DNA of 64,000 nt from Pterois miles. Its lineage: Eukaryota; Chordata; Actinopteri; Perciformes; Scorpaenidae. A program made the position numbers and the translations under genes. Positions 1 through 12,399 of this stretch are shown here, in pieces (the first letter of the stretch is position 1; the number at the start of each line of letters is the position of its first letter). The notes beneath the pieces are model-generated. The model was not told the origin of the DNA. It ran no database searches and worked only from the letters and a program-made list of their open reading frames with translations. Location of the stretch: positions 1 through 64,000 of the forward strand of contig CAMQGK010000047.1 of NCBI GenBank assembly GCA_947000775.1, read 5' to 3'.

Positions 1-270
1 GGGAAATATGAATATTTATTTTCTAGCCAACAGTTAGACAACAAGGTTGGTACCACTGTAAATATGTAGATGCAGCCAGCTTCAGTAGTGTCCAAGATGA
101 AGCCTACACATGTTTTCCAGACTCATATAACCTGTGACACCACTGATCAATGCAGATTTATTTCAACATGAATTAGTCTTCATAGTTGATCATTATAGCT
201 GAAGTCTGGGAGTCACTGACAGCAGACTAAGAGAAGGATCCACTTTCCTGACTTGTTTCTGATCTCACAG

Positions 271-343
271 GACAGGACTCTTCCCGGAGAGTGGACGACA
301 ACCGAACCACACCAAGCCAGCAGCATCACACAACCAGTCTGAT
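271..343 (+). CDS. Exon-like segment B, first complete copy in the window
   Basis: Typical copy of exon B. A pyrimidine-containing acceptor (TTTCTGATCTCACAG) ends at 270, and a GAT|GTGAGG donor follows 343. A second AG lies 5 bp inside the exon, so it could be 68 bp long. The frame that starts at its second base is stop-free through the exon in the copies I read, and it ends in phase 0, which fits the phase-0 start of exon A. In phase 0 the exon hits TGA at its end, and copies with a GACATG variant have an earlier stop. Coding status is inferred, not shown. Confidence 0.4.
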
Positions 344-539
344 GTGAGGAAGCTCCAGCACCACAGCAGTCCACTCAACACACTGAACCGCCTTCAGGTC
401 TTCAGCTTTACATGCTGGACTGATCTCATGTTTATATTTGTCAAAAAAACAAAAACTCAGCCATGTAACATGATCCTGTGTTCTGTCTCATACTGATGTT
501 GGTTAACATGAATCTTCTTCAGTCATAAATCAGTTGAAG

Positions 540-3500
540 GTTATATAAAACACCATTATTTATTTGTATTTTTACAGAGACTCAGACTGAGTGTTGCTGT
601 AGTTCAGCGGCTCCTTTACAACAATGAAGAAATGCTGATTCCCGACCAGGTCAGATGGATGACGGACCACAAGACGGACAGAACGGACGGAAACGCCTGT
701 GTTTTTATGGACGACATAAGTAAGCTGCTCTCTAAGGGAACATTTTGTCATTTTGGGAAATATGAATATTGATTTTATAGCCAACAGTTAGACAAGACGT
801 TTGTTACCACTGTAAATATGTAGCTGCAGCCAGCTTCAGTAGTGTCAAAGATGAAGCCTACACATGTTTTCCAGACTCATATAACCTATGACACCACTGA
901 TCAATGCAGATTTATTTCAACATGAATTTGTCTTCATAGTTGATTATTATAGCTGAAGTCTGGGAGTCACTGACAGCAGACTAAGAGAAGGATCCAGATT
1001 TCTGACTTGTTTCTGATCTCACAGGACAGGACTCTTCCCGGAGAGTGGACATGAACCGAACCACACCAAGCCAGCAGCATCACACAACCAGTCTGATGTG
1101 AGGAAGCTCCAGCACCACAGCAGTCCACTCAACACACTGAACCGCCTTCAGCTCCACACTTTACACACTGGACTGATCTCATGTTTATATGAGTCAAAAA
1201 AACATAAATTCAGCCATGTAACATGATCCTGTGTTCAGTCTCATACTGATGTTGGTTAACATGAATCTTCTTCAGTAGTAAATCAGTTGAAGGTTATATA
1301 AAACACCATTATTTATTTGTATTTTTACAGAGACTCAGACTGAGTTTTGCTGTAGTTCAGCGGCTCCTTTACAACAATGAAGAAATGCTGATTCCCGACC
1401 AGGTCAGATGGATGACGGACCACAAGACGGACAGAACGGACGGAAACGCCTTTGTTTTCATGGACGACGTAAGTAAGCTGCACTCGAAAGGAACATTTTG
1501 TCATTTTGGGAAATATGCATATTGATTTTCTAGCCAACAGTTAGACAAGAAGATTGTTACCGCAGTAAATATGTAGCTGCAGCCAGCTTCAGTAGTGTCC
1601 AAGATGAAGCCTACACATGTTTTCCAGACTCATGTAATCTTTGACACCACTGATTAATGCAGATTTATTTCAACATTAATTAGTCTTCGTAGTTGATTAT
1701 TATAGCTGACTCTCTTTGAGACACTGACAGCAGACTTAGAGAAGGATCCACATTCCTGACTTGTTTCTGATCTCACAGGACAGGACTCTTCCCGGAGAGT
1801 GGACGACAACCGAACCACACCAAGCCAGCAGCATCACACAAGCAGTCTGATGTGAGGAAGCTCCAGCACCACAGCAGTCCACTCAACACACTGAACCGCC
1901 TTCAGGTCTTCAGCTTTACACGCTGGACTGATCTCATGTTTATATCAGTCAAAAAAACATAAATTCAGCCATGTAACATGATCCTGTGTTCAGTCTCATA
2001 CTGATGTTGGTTAACATGAATCTTCTTCAGTCGTAAATCAGTTGAAGGTTATATAAAACACCATTATTTATTTGTATTTTTACTGAGACTCAGACTGAGT
2101 GTTGCTGTAGTTCAGGAGCTCCTTTACACCTTTGCAACAATGAAGAAATGCTGATTCCCGACCAGGTCAGATGGATGACGGACCACAAGACGGACAGAAC
2201 GGACGGAAACGCCTGTGTTTTTATGGACGACGTAAGTAAGCTGCATTCGAAAGGAACATTTTGTCATTTTGGGAAATATGCATATTGATTTTCTCGCCAA
2301 CAGTTAGACAAGAAGATTGTTACCGCAGTAAATATGTAGCTGCAGCCAGCTTCAGTAGTGTCCAAGATGAAGCCTACACATGTTTTCCAGACTCATGTAA
2401 TCTTTGACACCGCTAATTAATGCAGATATATTTCAACATGAATTAGTCTTCGTAGTTGATTATTATAGCTGACTCTCTTTGAGACACTGACAGCAGACTT
2501 AGAGAAGGATCCATATTCCTGACTTGTTTCTGATCTCACAGGACAGGACTCTTCCCGGAGAGTGGACATGAACCGAACCACACCAAGCCAGCAGCATCAC
2601 ACAACCAGTCTGATGTGAGGAAGTTCCAGCACCACAGCAGTCCACTCAACACACTGAACCACCTTCAGCTCCACACTTTACACACTGGACTGATCTCATG
2701 TTTACATTAGTCAAAAAAACAACAACTCAGCCATGTAACATGATCCTGTGTTCAGTCTCATACTGATGTTTGTTAACATGAATCTTCTTCAGTAGTAAAT
2801 CAGTTGAAGGTTATATAAAACACCATTATTTATTTGTATTTTTACAGAGACTCAGACTGAGTGTTGCTGTAGTTCAGCGGCTCCTTTACAACAATGAAGA
2901 AATGCTGATTCCCGACCAGGTCAGATGGATGACGGACCTCAAGACGGACAGAACGGACGGAAACGCCTGTGTTTTCATGGACGACGTAAGTAAGCTGTAC
3001 ATTAAAGGAACATTTTGTCATTTTGGGAAATATGAATATTGATTTTCTAGCCAACAGTTAGACAACAAGGTTGGTACCACTGTAAATATGTAGCTGCAGC
3101 CAGCTTCAGTAGTGTCCAATCTGAAGCCTACACATGTTTTCCAGACTCATATAACCTGTGACACCACTGATCAATGCAGATTTATTTCAACATGAATTAG
3201 TCTTCATAGTTGATCATTATAGCTGAAGTCTGGGAGTCACTGACAGCAGACTAAGAGAAGGATCCACTTTCCTGACTTGTTTCTGATCTCACAGGACAGG
3301 ACTCTTCCCGGAGAGTGGACGACAACCGAACCACACCAAGCCAGCAGCATCACACAACCAGTCTGATGTGAGGAAGCTCCAGCACCACAGCAGTCCACTC
3401 AACACACTGAACCGCCTTCAGCACCATACTTTACACACTGGACTGATCTCATGTTTATATCAGTCAAAAAAACATAAATTCAGCCATGTAATATGATCCT

Positions 3501-4480
3501 GTGTTCAGTCTCATACTGATGTTGGTTAACATGAATCTTCTTCAGTAGTAAATTATTTGAAGGTTATATAAAACACCATTATTTATTTGTATTTTTACTG
3601 AGACTCAGACTGAGTGTTGCTGTAGTTCAGGAGCTCCTTTACACCTTTGCAACAATGAAGAAATGCTGATTCCCGACCAGGTCAGATGGATGACGGACCA
3701 CAAGACGGACAGAACGGACGGAAACGCCTGTGTTTTTATGGACGACGTAAGTAAGCTGCATTTGAAAGGAACATTTTGTCATTTTGGGAAATATGCATAT
3801 TGATTTTCTAGCCAACAGTTAGACAAGAAGGTTGTTACCACTGTAAATATGTAGCTGCAGCCAGCTTCAGTAGTGTCAAAGATGAAGCCTACACATGTTT
3901 TCCAGACTCATATAACCTATGACACCACTGATCAATGCAGATTTATTTCAACATGAATTAGTCTTCATAGTTGATTATTATAGCTGAAGTCTGGGAGACA
4001 CTGACAGCAGACTAAGAGAAGGATCCAGATTTCTGACTTGTTTCTGATCTCACAGGACAGGACTCTTCCCGGAGAGTGGACATGAACCGAACCACACCAA
4101 GCCAGCAGCATCACACAACCAGTCTGATGTGAGGAAGCTCCAGCACCACAGCAGTCCACTCAACACACTGAACCGCCTTCAGCTCCACACTTTACACACT
4201 GGACTGATCTCAAGTTTATATGAGTCAAAAAAACATAAATTCAGCCATGTAACATGATCCTGTGTTCAGTCTCAGACTGATTTTGGTTAACATGAATCTT
4301 CTTCAGTAGTAAATCAGTTGAAGGTTATATAAAACACCATTATTTATTTGTATTTTTACAGAGACTCAGACTGAGTGTTGCTGTAGTTCAGCGGCTCCTT
4401 TACAACAATGAAGAAATGCTGATTCCCGACCAGGTCAGATGGATGACGGACCACAAGACGGACAGAACGGACGGAAACGC
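540..4480 (+). repeat. Higher-order block, near-identical to 7907-11847
   Basis: This stretch of five to six units reappears at a constant offset of 7,367 bp. Unit-specific variants are shared in order: the ATAAGT donor (578 and 7945), GAGTTTTGCTG (1331 and 8698), TG acceptors (2086 and 9453, 3601 and 10968), and AAATTATTTG in the intron. Only scattered substitutions separate the blocks, for example GCCTTTG against GCCTGTG. Similarity drops to background within exon A at 4362. This is a recent multi-unit duplication or unequal crossover. Confidence 0.85.
578..715 (+). CDS. Exon-like segment A, first copy, donor site lost
   Basis: Typical 138-bp exon A, 46 codons with no stop in phase 0, beginning RLRLSVAVVQRLLYNNEEM and ending NACVFMDD. 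The acceptor TTTTTACAG is intact. The donor reads ATAAGT where most copies have GTAAGT, so this copy should not splice normally on its 3' side. The copy at 7945 shares the same lost donor, which marks the two as duplicates. I do not recognise the protein family. Confidence 0.45.
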
Positions 4481-5849
4481 CTGTGTTTTTATGGACGACG
4501 TAAGTAAGCTGCACTCTAAAGGAACATTTTGTCATTTTGGGAAATATGAATATTGATTTTATAGTCAACAGTTAGACAAGACGTTTGTTACCACTGTAAA
4601 TATGTAGCTGCAGCCAGCTTCAGTAGTATCAAAGATGAAGCCTACACATGTTTTCCAGACTCATATAACCTATGACACCACTGATCAATGCAGATTTATT
4701 TCAACATGAATTGGTCTTCATAGTTGATTATTATAGCTGAAGTCTGGGAGACACTGACAGCAGACTAAGAGAAGGATCCAGATTTCTGACTTGTTTCTGA
4801 TCTCACAGGACAGGACTCTTCCCGGAGAGTGGACATGAACCGAACCACACCAAGCCAGCAGCATCACACAACCAGTCTGATGTGAGGAAGCTCCAGCACC
4901 ACAGCAGTCCACTCAACACACTGAACTGCCTTCAGCTCCACACTTTACACACTGGACTGATCTCATGTTTATGAGTCAAAAAAACATAAATTCAGCCATG
5001 TAACATGATCCTGTGTTCAGTCTCAGACTGATTTTGGTTAACATGAATCTTCTTCAGTAGTAAATCAGTTGAAGGTTATATAAAACACCATTATTTATTT
5101 GTATTTTTACAGAGACTCAGACTGAGTGTTGCTGTAGTTCAGCGGCTCCTTTACAACAATGAAGAAATGCTGATTCCCGACCAGGTCAGATGGATGACGG
5201 ACCTCAAGACGGACAGAACGGACGGAAACGCCTGTGTTTTCATGGACGACGCAAGTAAGCTGCACATTAAAGGAACATTTTGTCATTTTGGGAAATATGA
5301 ATATTGATTTTCTAGCCAACAGTTAGACAACAAGGTTGGTACCACTGTAAATATGTAGCTGCAGCCAGCTTCAGTAGTATCAAAGATGAAGCCTACACAT
5401 GTTTTCCAGACTCATATAACCTGTGACACCACTGATCAATGCAGATTTATTTCAACATGAATTAGTCTTCATAGTTGATCATTATAGCTGAAGTCTGGGA
5501 GTCACTGACAGCAGACTAAGAGAAGGATCCACATTCCTGACTTGTTTCTGATCTCACAGGACAGGACTCTTCCCGGAGAGTGGACGACAACCGAACCACA
5601 CCAAGCCAGCAGCATCACACAAGCAGTCTAATGTGAGGAAGCTCCAGCACCACAGCAGTCCACTCAACACACTGAACCGCCTTCAGCACCATACTTTACA
5701 CACTGGACTGATCTCATGTTTATTTCAGTCAAAAAAACATAAATTCAGCCATGTAACATGATCCTGTGTTCACTCTCATACTGATGTTGGTTAACATGAA
5801 TCTTCTTCAGTAGTAAATCAGTGAGGTATATAAAAAATTATTTATTTGT

Positions 5850-6300
5850 TTTTACAGCGACTCAGACTGAGTGTTGCTGTAGTTCAGCGGCTCCTTTATT
5901 TACAACAATGAAGAAATGCTGATTCCCGACCAGGTCAGATGGATGGGACCACAAGACGGACAGAACGGACGGAAACGCCTGTGTTTTCCTGGACGACTAA
6001 GTAAGCTGCTCTCTAAAGGAAATTTTTCCTTTTGGGACATATGATATTGATTTTCTAGCCAACACTTAGACAAGAAGATTTTCCCACAGTAAATATGCTG
6101 CAGCCAGCTTCAGTAGTGTCCAAGATGAAGCCTACACATGTTTTCCACACTCTACAACCTGTGACACCACTGATCAATGCAGATTTATTTCGAACATGAA
6201 TTAGTCTTCATAGTTGATCATTATGGAATCTCTGGGAGTCACTGACAGCAGACTAAGAGAAAGATCCACATTTCTGACTTGTTTCTGATCAATCAGGGAC
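5850..6300 (+). repeat. Damaged repeat unit with many small deletions
   Basis: Unit landmarks keep their order (TTTACAGCGACTC, the exon A core, AGTAAGCTG, CAGCCAGCTTCAG, GGATCCACA), but many 1-5-bp deletions interrupt them and the exon B region is missing. The next exon A follows after only 563 bp. The damage density is far above that of neighbouring units. Poor consensus is as likely as real decay. Confidence 0.7.
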
Positions 6301-7906
6301 CATGTAACATGATCCTGTGTTCAGTCTCCATACTGATGTTTTGTTAACATGAATCTTCTTTTCAATAGTAAATCAGTTGAAGGTTGTATAAAACACCATT
6401 ATTTATTTGTATTTTTACAGAGACTCATACTGAGTGTTGCTGTAGTTCAGCGGCTCCTTTACATCTTTACAACAATGAAGAAATGCTGATTCCCGACCAG
6501 GTCAGATGGATGACGGACCACAAGACGGACAGAACGGACGGAAACGCCTGTGTTTTCATGGACGACGTAAGTAAGCTGCACTCGAAAGGAACATTTTGTC
6601 ATTTTGGTAAATATGCATATTGATTTTCTAGCCAACAGTTAGACAACAAGATTGTTACCGCAGTAAATATGTAGCTGCAGCCAGCTTCAGTAGTGTCCAA
6701 GATGAAGCCTACACATGTTTTCCAGACTCATGTAATCTTTGACACCGCTGATTAATGCAGATTTATTTCAACATGAATTAGTCTTCGTAGTTGATTATTA
6801 TAGCTGACTCTCTTTGAGACACTGACAGCAGACTTAGAGAAGGATCCACATTCCTGACTTGTTTCTGATCTCACAGGACAGGACTCTTCCCGGAGAGTGG
6901 ACGACAACAGAACCACACCAAGCCAGCAGCATCACACAACCAGTCTGATGTGAGGAAGCTCCAGCACCACAGCAGTCCACTCAACACACTGAACCACCTT
7001 CAGCTCCACACTTTACACACTGGACTGATCTCATGTTTATATCAGTCAAAAAAACATAAATTCAGCCATGTAACATGATCCTGTGTTCAGTCTCATACTG
7101 ATGTTGGTTAACATGAATCTTCTTCAGTAGTAAATCAGTTGAAGGTTATATAAAACACCATTATTTATTTGTATTTTTACTGAGACTCAGACTGAGTGTT
7201 GCTGTAGTTCAGGAGCTCCTTTACACCTTTGCAACAATGAAGAAATGCTGAGTCCCGACCAGGTCAGATGGATGACGGACCACAAGACGGACAGAACGGA
7301 CGGAAACGCCTGTGTTTTTATGGACGACGTAAGTAAGCTGCATTCGAAAGGAACATTTTGTCATTTTGGGAAATATGCATATTGATTTTCTAGCCAACAG
7401 TTAGACAAGAAGATTGTTACCGCAGTAAATATGTAGCTGCAGCCAGCTTCAGTAGTGTCCAAGATGAAGCCTACACATGTTTTCCAGACTCATGTAATCT
7501 TTGACACCGCTAATTAATGCAGATATATTTCAACATGAATTAGTCTTCGTAGTTGATTATTATAGCTGACTCTCTTTGAGACACTGACAGCAGACTTAGA
7601 GAGGGATCCACATTCCTGACTTGTTTCTGATCTCACAGGACAGGACTCTTCCCGGAGAGTGGACATGAACCGAACCACACCAAGCCAGCAGCATCACACA
7701 ACCAGTCTGATGTGAGGAAGTTCCAGCACCACAGCAGTCCACTCAACACACTGAACCGCCTTCAGCTCCACACTTTACACACTGGACTGATCTCATGTTT
7801 ATATGAGTCAAAAAAACATAAATTCAGCCATGTAACATGATCCTGTGTTCAGTCTCATACTGATGTTGGTTAACATGAATCTTCTTCAGTAGTAAATCAG
7901 TTGAAG

Positions 7907-10900
7907 GTTATATAAAACACCATTATTTATTTGTATTTTTACAGAGACTCAGACTGAGTGTTGCTGTAGTTCAGCGGCTCCTTTACAACAATGAAGAAAT
8001 GCTGATTCCCGACCAGGTCAGATGGATGACGGACCACAAGACGGACAGAACGGACGGAAACGCCTGTGTTTTTATGGACGACATAAGTAAGCTGCTCTCT
8101 AAGGGAACATTTTGTCATTTTGGGAAATATGAATATTGATTTTATAGCCAACAGTTAGACAAGACGTTTGTTACCACTGTAAATATGTAGCTGCAGCCAG
8201 CTTCAGTAGTGTCAAAGATGAAGCCTACACATGTTTTCCAGACTCATATAACCTATGACACCACTGATCAATGCAGATTTATTTCAACATGAATTTGTCT
8301 TCATAGTTGATTATTATAGCTGAAGTCTGGGAGACACTGACAGCAGACTAAGAGAAGGATCCAGATTTCTGACTTGTTTCTGATCTCACAGGACAGGACT
8401 CTTCCCGGAGAGTGGACATGAACCGAACCACACCAAGCCAGCAGCATCACACAACCAGTCTGATGTGAGGAAGCTCCAGCACCACAGCAGTCCACTCAAC
8501 ACACTGAACCGCCTTCAGCTCCACACTTTACACACTGGACTGATCTCATGTTTATATGAGTCAAAAAAACATAAATTCAGCCATGTAACATGATCCTGTG
8601 TTCAGTCTCATACTGATGTTGGTTAACATGAATCTTCTTCAGTAGTAAATCAGTTGAAGGTTATATAAAACACCATTATTTATTTGTATTTTTACAGAGA
8701 CTCAGACTGAGTTTTGCTGTAGTTCAGCGGCTCCTTTACAACAATGAAGAAATGCTGATTCCCGACCAGGTCAGATGGATGACGGACCACAAGACGGACA
8801 GAACGGACGGAAACGCCTGTGTTTTCATGGACGACGTAAGTAAGCTGCACTCGAAAGGAACATTTTGTCATTTTGGGAAATATGCATATTGATTTTCTAG
8901 CCAACAGTTAGACAAGAAGATTGTTACCGCAGTAAATATGTAGCTGCAGCCAGCTTCAGTAGTGTCCAAGATGAAGCCTACACATGTTTTCCAGACTCAT
9001 GTAATCTGTGACACCACTGATCAATGCAGATTTATTTCAACATGAATTAGTCTTCGTAGTTGATTATTATAGCTGACTCTCTTTGAGACACTGACAGCAG
9101 ACTTAGAGAAGGATCCACATTCCTGACTTGTTTCTGATCTCACAGGACAGGACTCTTCCCGGAGAGTGGACGACAACCGAACCACACCAAGCCAGCAGCA
9201 TCACACAAGCAGTCTGATGTGAGGAAGCTCCAGCACCACAGCAGTCCACTCAACACACTGAACCGCCTTCAGGTCTTCAGCTTTACACGCTGGACTGATC
9301 TCATGTTTATATCAGTCAAAAAAACATAAATTCAGCCATGTAACATGATCCTGTGTTCAGTCTCATACTGATGTTGGTTAACATGAATCTTCTTCAGTCG
9401 TAAATCAGTTGAAGGTTATATAAAACACCATTATTTATTTGTATTTTTACTGAGACTCAGACTGAGTGTTGCTGTAGTTCAGGAGCTCCTTTACACCTTT
9501 GCAACAATGAAGAAATGCTGATTCCCGACCAGGTCAGATGGATGACGGACCACAAGACGGACAGAACGGACGGAAACGCCTGTGTTTTTATGGACGACGT
9601 AAGTAAGCTGCATTCGAAAGGAACATTTTGTCATTTTGGGAAATATGCATATTGATTTTCTCGCCAACAGTTAGACAAGAAGATTGTTACCGCAGTAAAT
9701 ATGTAGCTGCAGCCAGCTTCAGTAGTGTCCAAGATGAAGCCTACACATGTTTTCCAGACTCATGTAATCTTTGACACCGCTAATTAATGCAGATATATTT
9801 CAACATGAATTAGTCTTCGTAGTTGATTATTATAGCTGACTCTCTTTGAGACACTGACAGCAGACTTAGAGAAGGATCCATATTCCTGACTTGTTTCTGA
9901 TCTCACAGGACAGGACTCTTCCCGGAGAGTGGACATGAACCGAACCACACCAAGCCAGCAGCATCACACAACCAGTCTGATGTGAGGAAGTTCCAGCACC
10001 ACAGCAGTCCACTCAACACACTGAACCACCTTCAGCTCCACACTTTACACACTGGACTGATCTCATGTTTACATTAGTCAAAAAAACAACAACTCAGCCA
10101 TGTAACATGATCCTGTGTTCAGTCTCATACTGATGTTTGTTAACATGAATCTTCTTCAGTAGTAAATCAGTTGAAGGTTATATAAAACACCATTATTTAT
10201 TTGTATTTTTACAGAGACTCAGACTGAGTGTTGCTGTAGTTCAGCGGCTCCTTTACAACAATGAAGAAATGCTGATTCCCGACCAGGTCAGATGGATGAC
10301 GGACCTCAAGACGGACAGAACGGACGGAAACGCCTGTGTTTTCATGGACGACGTAAGTAAGCTGTACATTAAAGGAACATTTTGTCATTTTGGGAAATAT
10401 GAATATTGATTTTCTAGCCAACAGTTAGACAACAAGGTTGGTACCACTGTAAATATGTAGCTGCAGCCAGCTTCAGTAGTGTCCAATCTGAAGCCTACAC
10501 ATGTTTTCCAGACTCATATAACCTGTGACACCACTGATCAATGCAGATTTATTTCAACATGAATTAGTCTTCATAGTTGATCATTATAGCTGAAGTCTGG
10601 GAGTCACTGACAGCAGACTAAGAGAAGGATCCACTTTCCTGACTTGTTTCTGATCTCACAGGACAGGACTCTTCCCGGAGAGTGGACGACAACCGAACCA
10701 CACCAAGCCAGCAGCATCACACAACCAGTCTGATGTGAGGAAGCTCCAGCACCACAGCAGTCCACTCAACACACTGAACCGCCTTCAGCACCATACTTTA
10801 CACACTGGACTGATCTCATGTTTATATCAGTCAAAAAAACATAAATTCAGCCATGTAATATGATCCTGTGTTCAGTCTCATACTGATGTTGGTTAACATG

Positions 10901-11847
10901 AATCTTCTTCAGTAGTAAATTATTTGAAGGTTATATAAAACACCATTATTTATTTGTATTTTTACTGAGACTCAGACTGAGTGTTGCTGTAGTTCAGGAG
11001 CTCCTTTACACCTTTGCAACAATGAAGAAATGCTGATTCCCGACCAGGTCAGATGGATGACGGACCACAAGACGGACAGAACGGACGGAAACGCCTGTGT
11101 TTTTATGGACGACGTAAGTAAGCTGCATTTGAAAGGAACATTTTGTCATTTTGGGAAATATGCATATTGATTTTCTAGCCAACAGTTAGACAAGAAGGTT
11201 GTTACCACTGTAAATATGTAGCTGCAGCCAGCTTCAGTAGTGTCAAAGATGAAGCCTACACATGTTTTCCAGACTCATATAACCTATGACACCACTGATC
11301 AATGCAGATTTATTTCAACATGAATTAGTCTTCATAGTTGATTATTATAGCTGAAGTCTGGGAGACACTGACAGCAGACTAAGAGAAGGATCCAGATTTC
11401 TGACTTGTTTCTGATCTCACAGGACAGGACTCTTCCCGGAGAGTGGACATGAACCGAACCACACCAAGCCAGCAGCATCACACAACCAGTCTGATGTGAG
11501 GAAGCTCCAGCACCACAGCAGTCCACTCAACACACTGAACCGCCTTCAGCTCCACACTTTACACACTGGACTGATCTCAAGTTTATATGAGTCAAAAAAA
11601 CATAAATTCAGCCATGTAACATGATCCTGTGTTCAGTCTCAGACTGATTTTGGTTAACATGAATCTTCTTCAGTAGTAAATCAGTTGAAGGTTATATAAA
11701 ACACCATTATTTATTTGTATTTTTACAGAGACTCAGACTGAGTGTTGCTGTAGTTCAGCGGCTCCTTTACAACAATGAAGAAATGCTGATTCCCGACCAG
11801 GTCAGATGGATGACGGACCACAAGACGGACAGAACGGACGGAAACGC
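7907..11847 (+). repeat. Higher-order block, second copy of 540-4480
   Basis: This is the downstream copy of the duplicated block, at a constant 7,367-bp offset with no net indel. It ends inside exon A at 11729, where the downstream sequence switches to a different sub-family (donor CTAAGT, CTGGACGACC). Confidence 0.85.
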
Positions 11848-12328
11848 CTGTGTTTTCCTGGACGACCTAAGTAAGCTGCTCTCTAAAGGAAAATTTTTTC
11901 CTTTTGGGACATATGCATATTGATTTTCTAGCCAACACTTAGACAAGAAGATTGTTCCCACAGTAAATATGTAGCTGCAGCCAGCTTCAGTAGTGTCCAA
12001 GATGAAGCCTACACATGTTTTCCACACTCATACAACCTGTGACACCACTGATCAATGCAGATTTATTTCAACATGAATTAGTCTTCATAGTTGATCATTA
12101 TAGCTGAATCTCTGGGAGTCACTGACAGCAGACTAAGAGAAAGATCCACATTCCTGACTTGTTTCTGATCTCACAGGACAGGACTCTTCCCGGAGAGTGG
12201 ACGACAACAGAACCACACCAAGCCAGCAGCATCACACAACCAGTCTGATGTGAGGAAGTTCCAGCACCACAGCAGTCCACTCAACACACTGAACCGCCTT
12301 CAGCACCACACTTTACACACTGGACTGA

Positions 12329-12399
12329 GCTCCAGCACCACAGCAGTCCACTCAACACACTGAACCACCTTCAGCTCCACACTTTACACACTGGACTGA
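12329..12399 (+). repeat. 71-bp internal tandem duplication inside the unit (representative)
   Basis: The segment from GCTCCAGCACCACAGCAG to CACTGGACTGA, just downstream of exon B, is present twice in a row. It lengthens this unit to about 825 bp. The same duplication occurs before the exon A copies at 17951, 25154, 30533, 41597, 46982, 49323 and 62558, so it marks a sub-family that has spread through both arrays. Confidence 0.9.

Noticed and set aside
572..784. Recurrent ~70-codon minus-strand open frame over every exon A, and a ~64-codon one over every exon B
   Set aside because: They recur only because the unit recurs. They lie antisense to the splice-bounded segments and do not respect those borders. 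A start and stop shared by duplication are not evidence of coding.
6384..6623. Plus-strand frame of 79 codons through exon A copies with the 8-bp duplication (also 12517, 25117, 41560)
   Set aside because: It begins inside the TATA-like and intron sequence and crosses both the acceptor and the donor. It is a frame created by the 8-bp duplication, not a separate gene.
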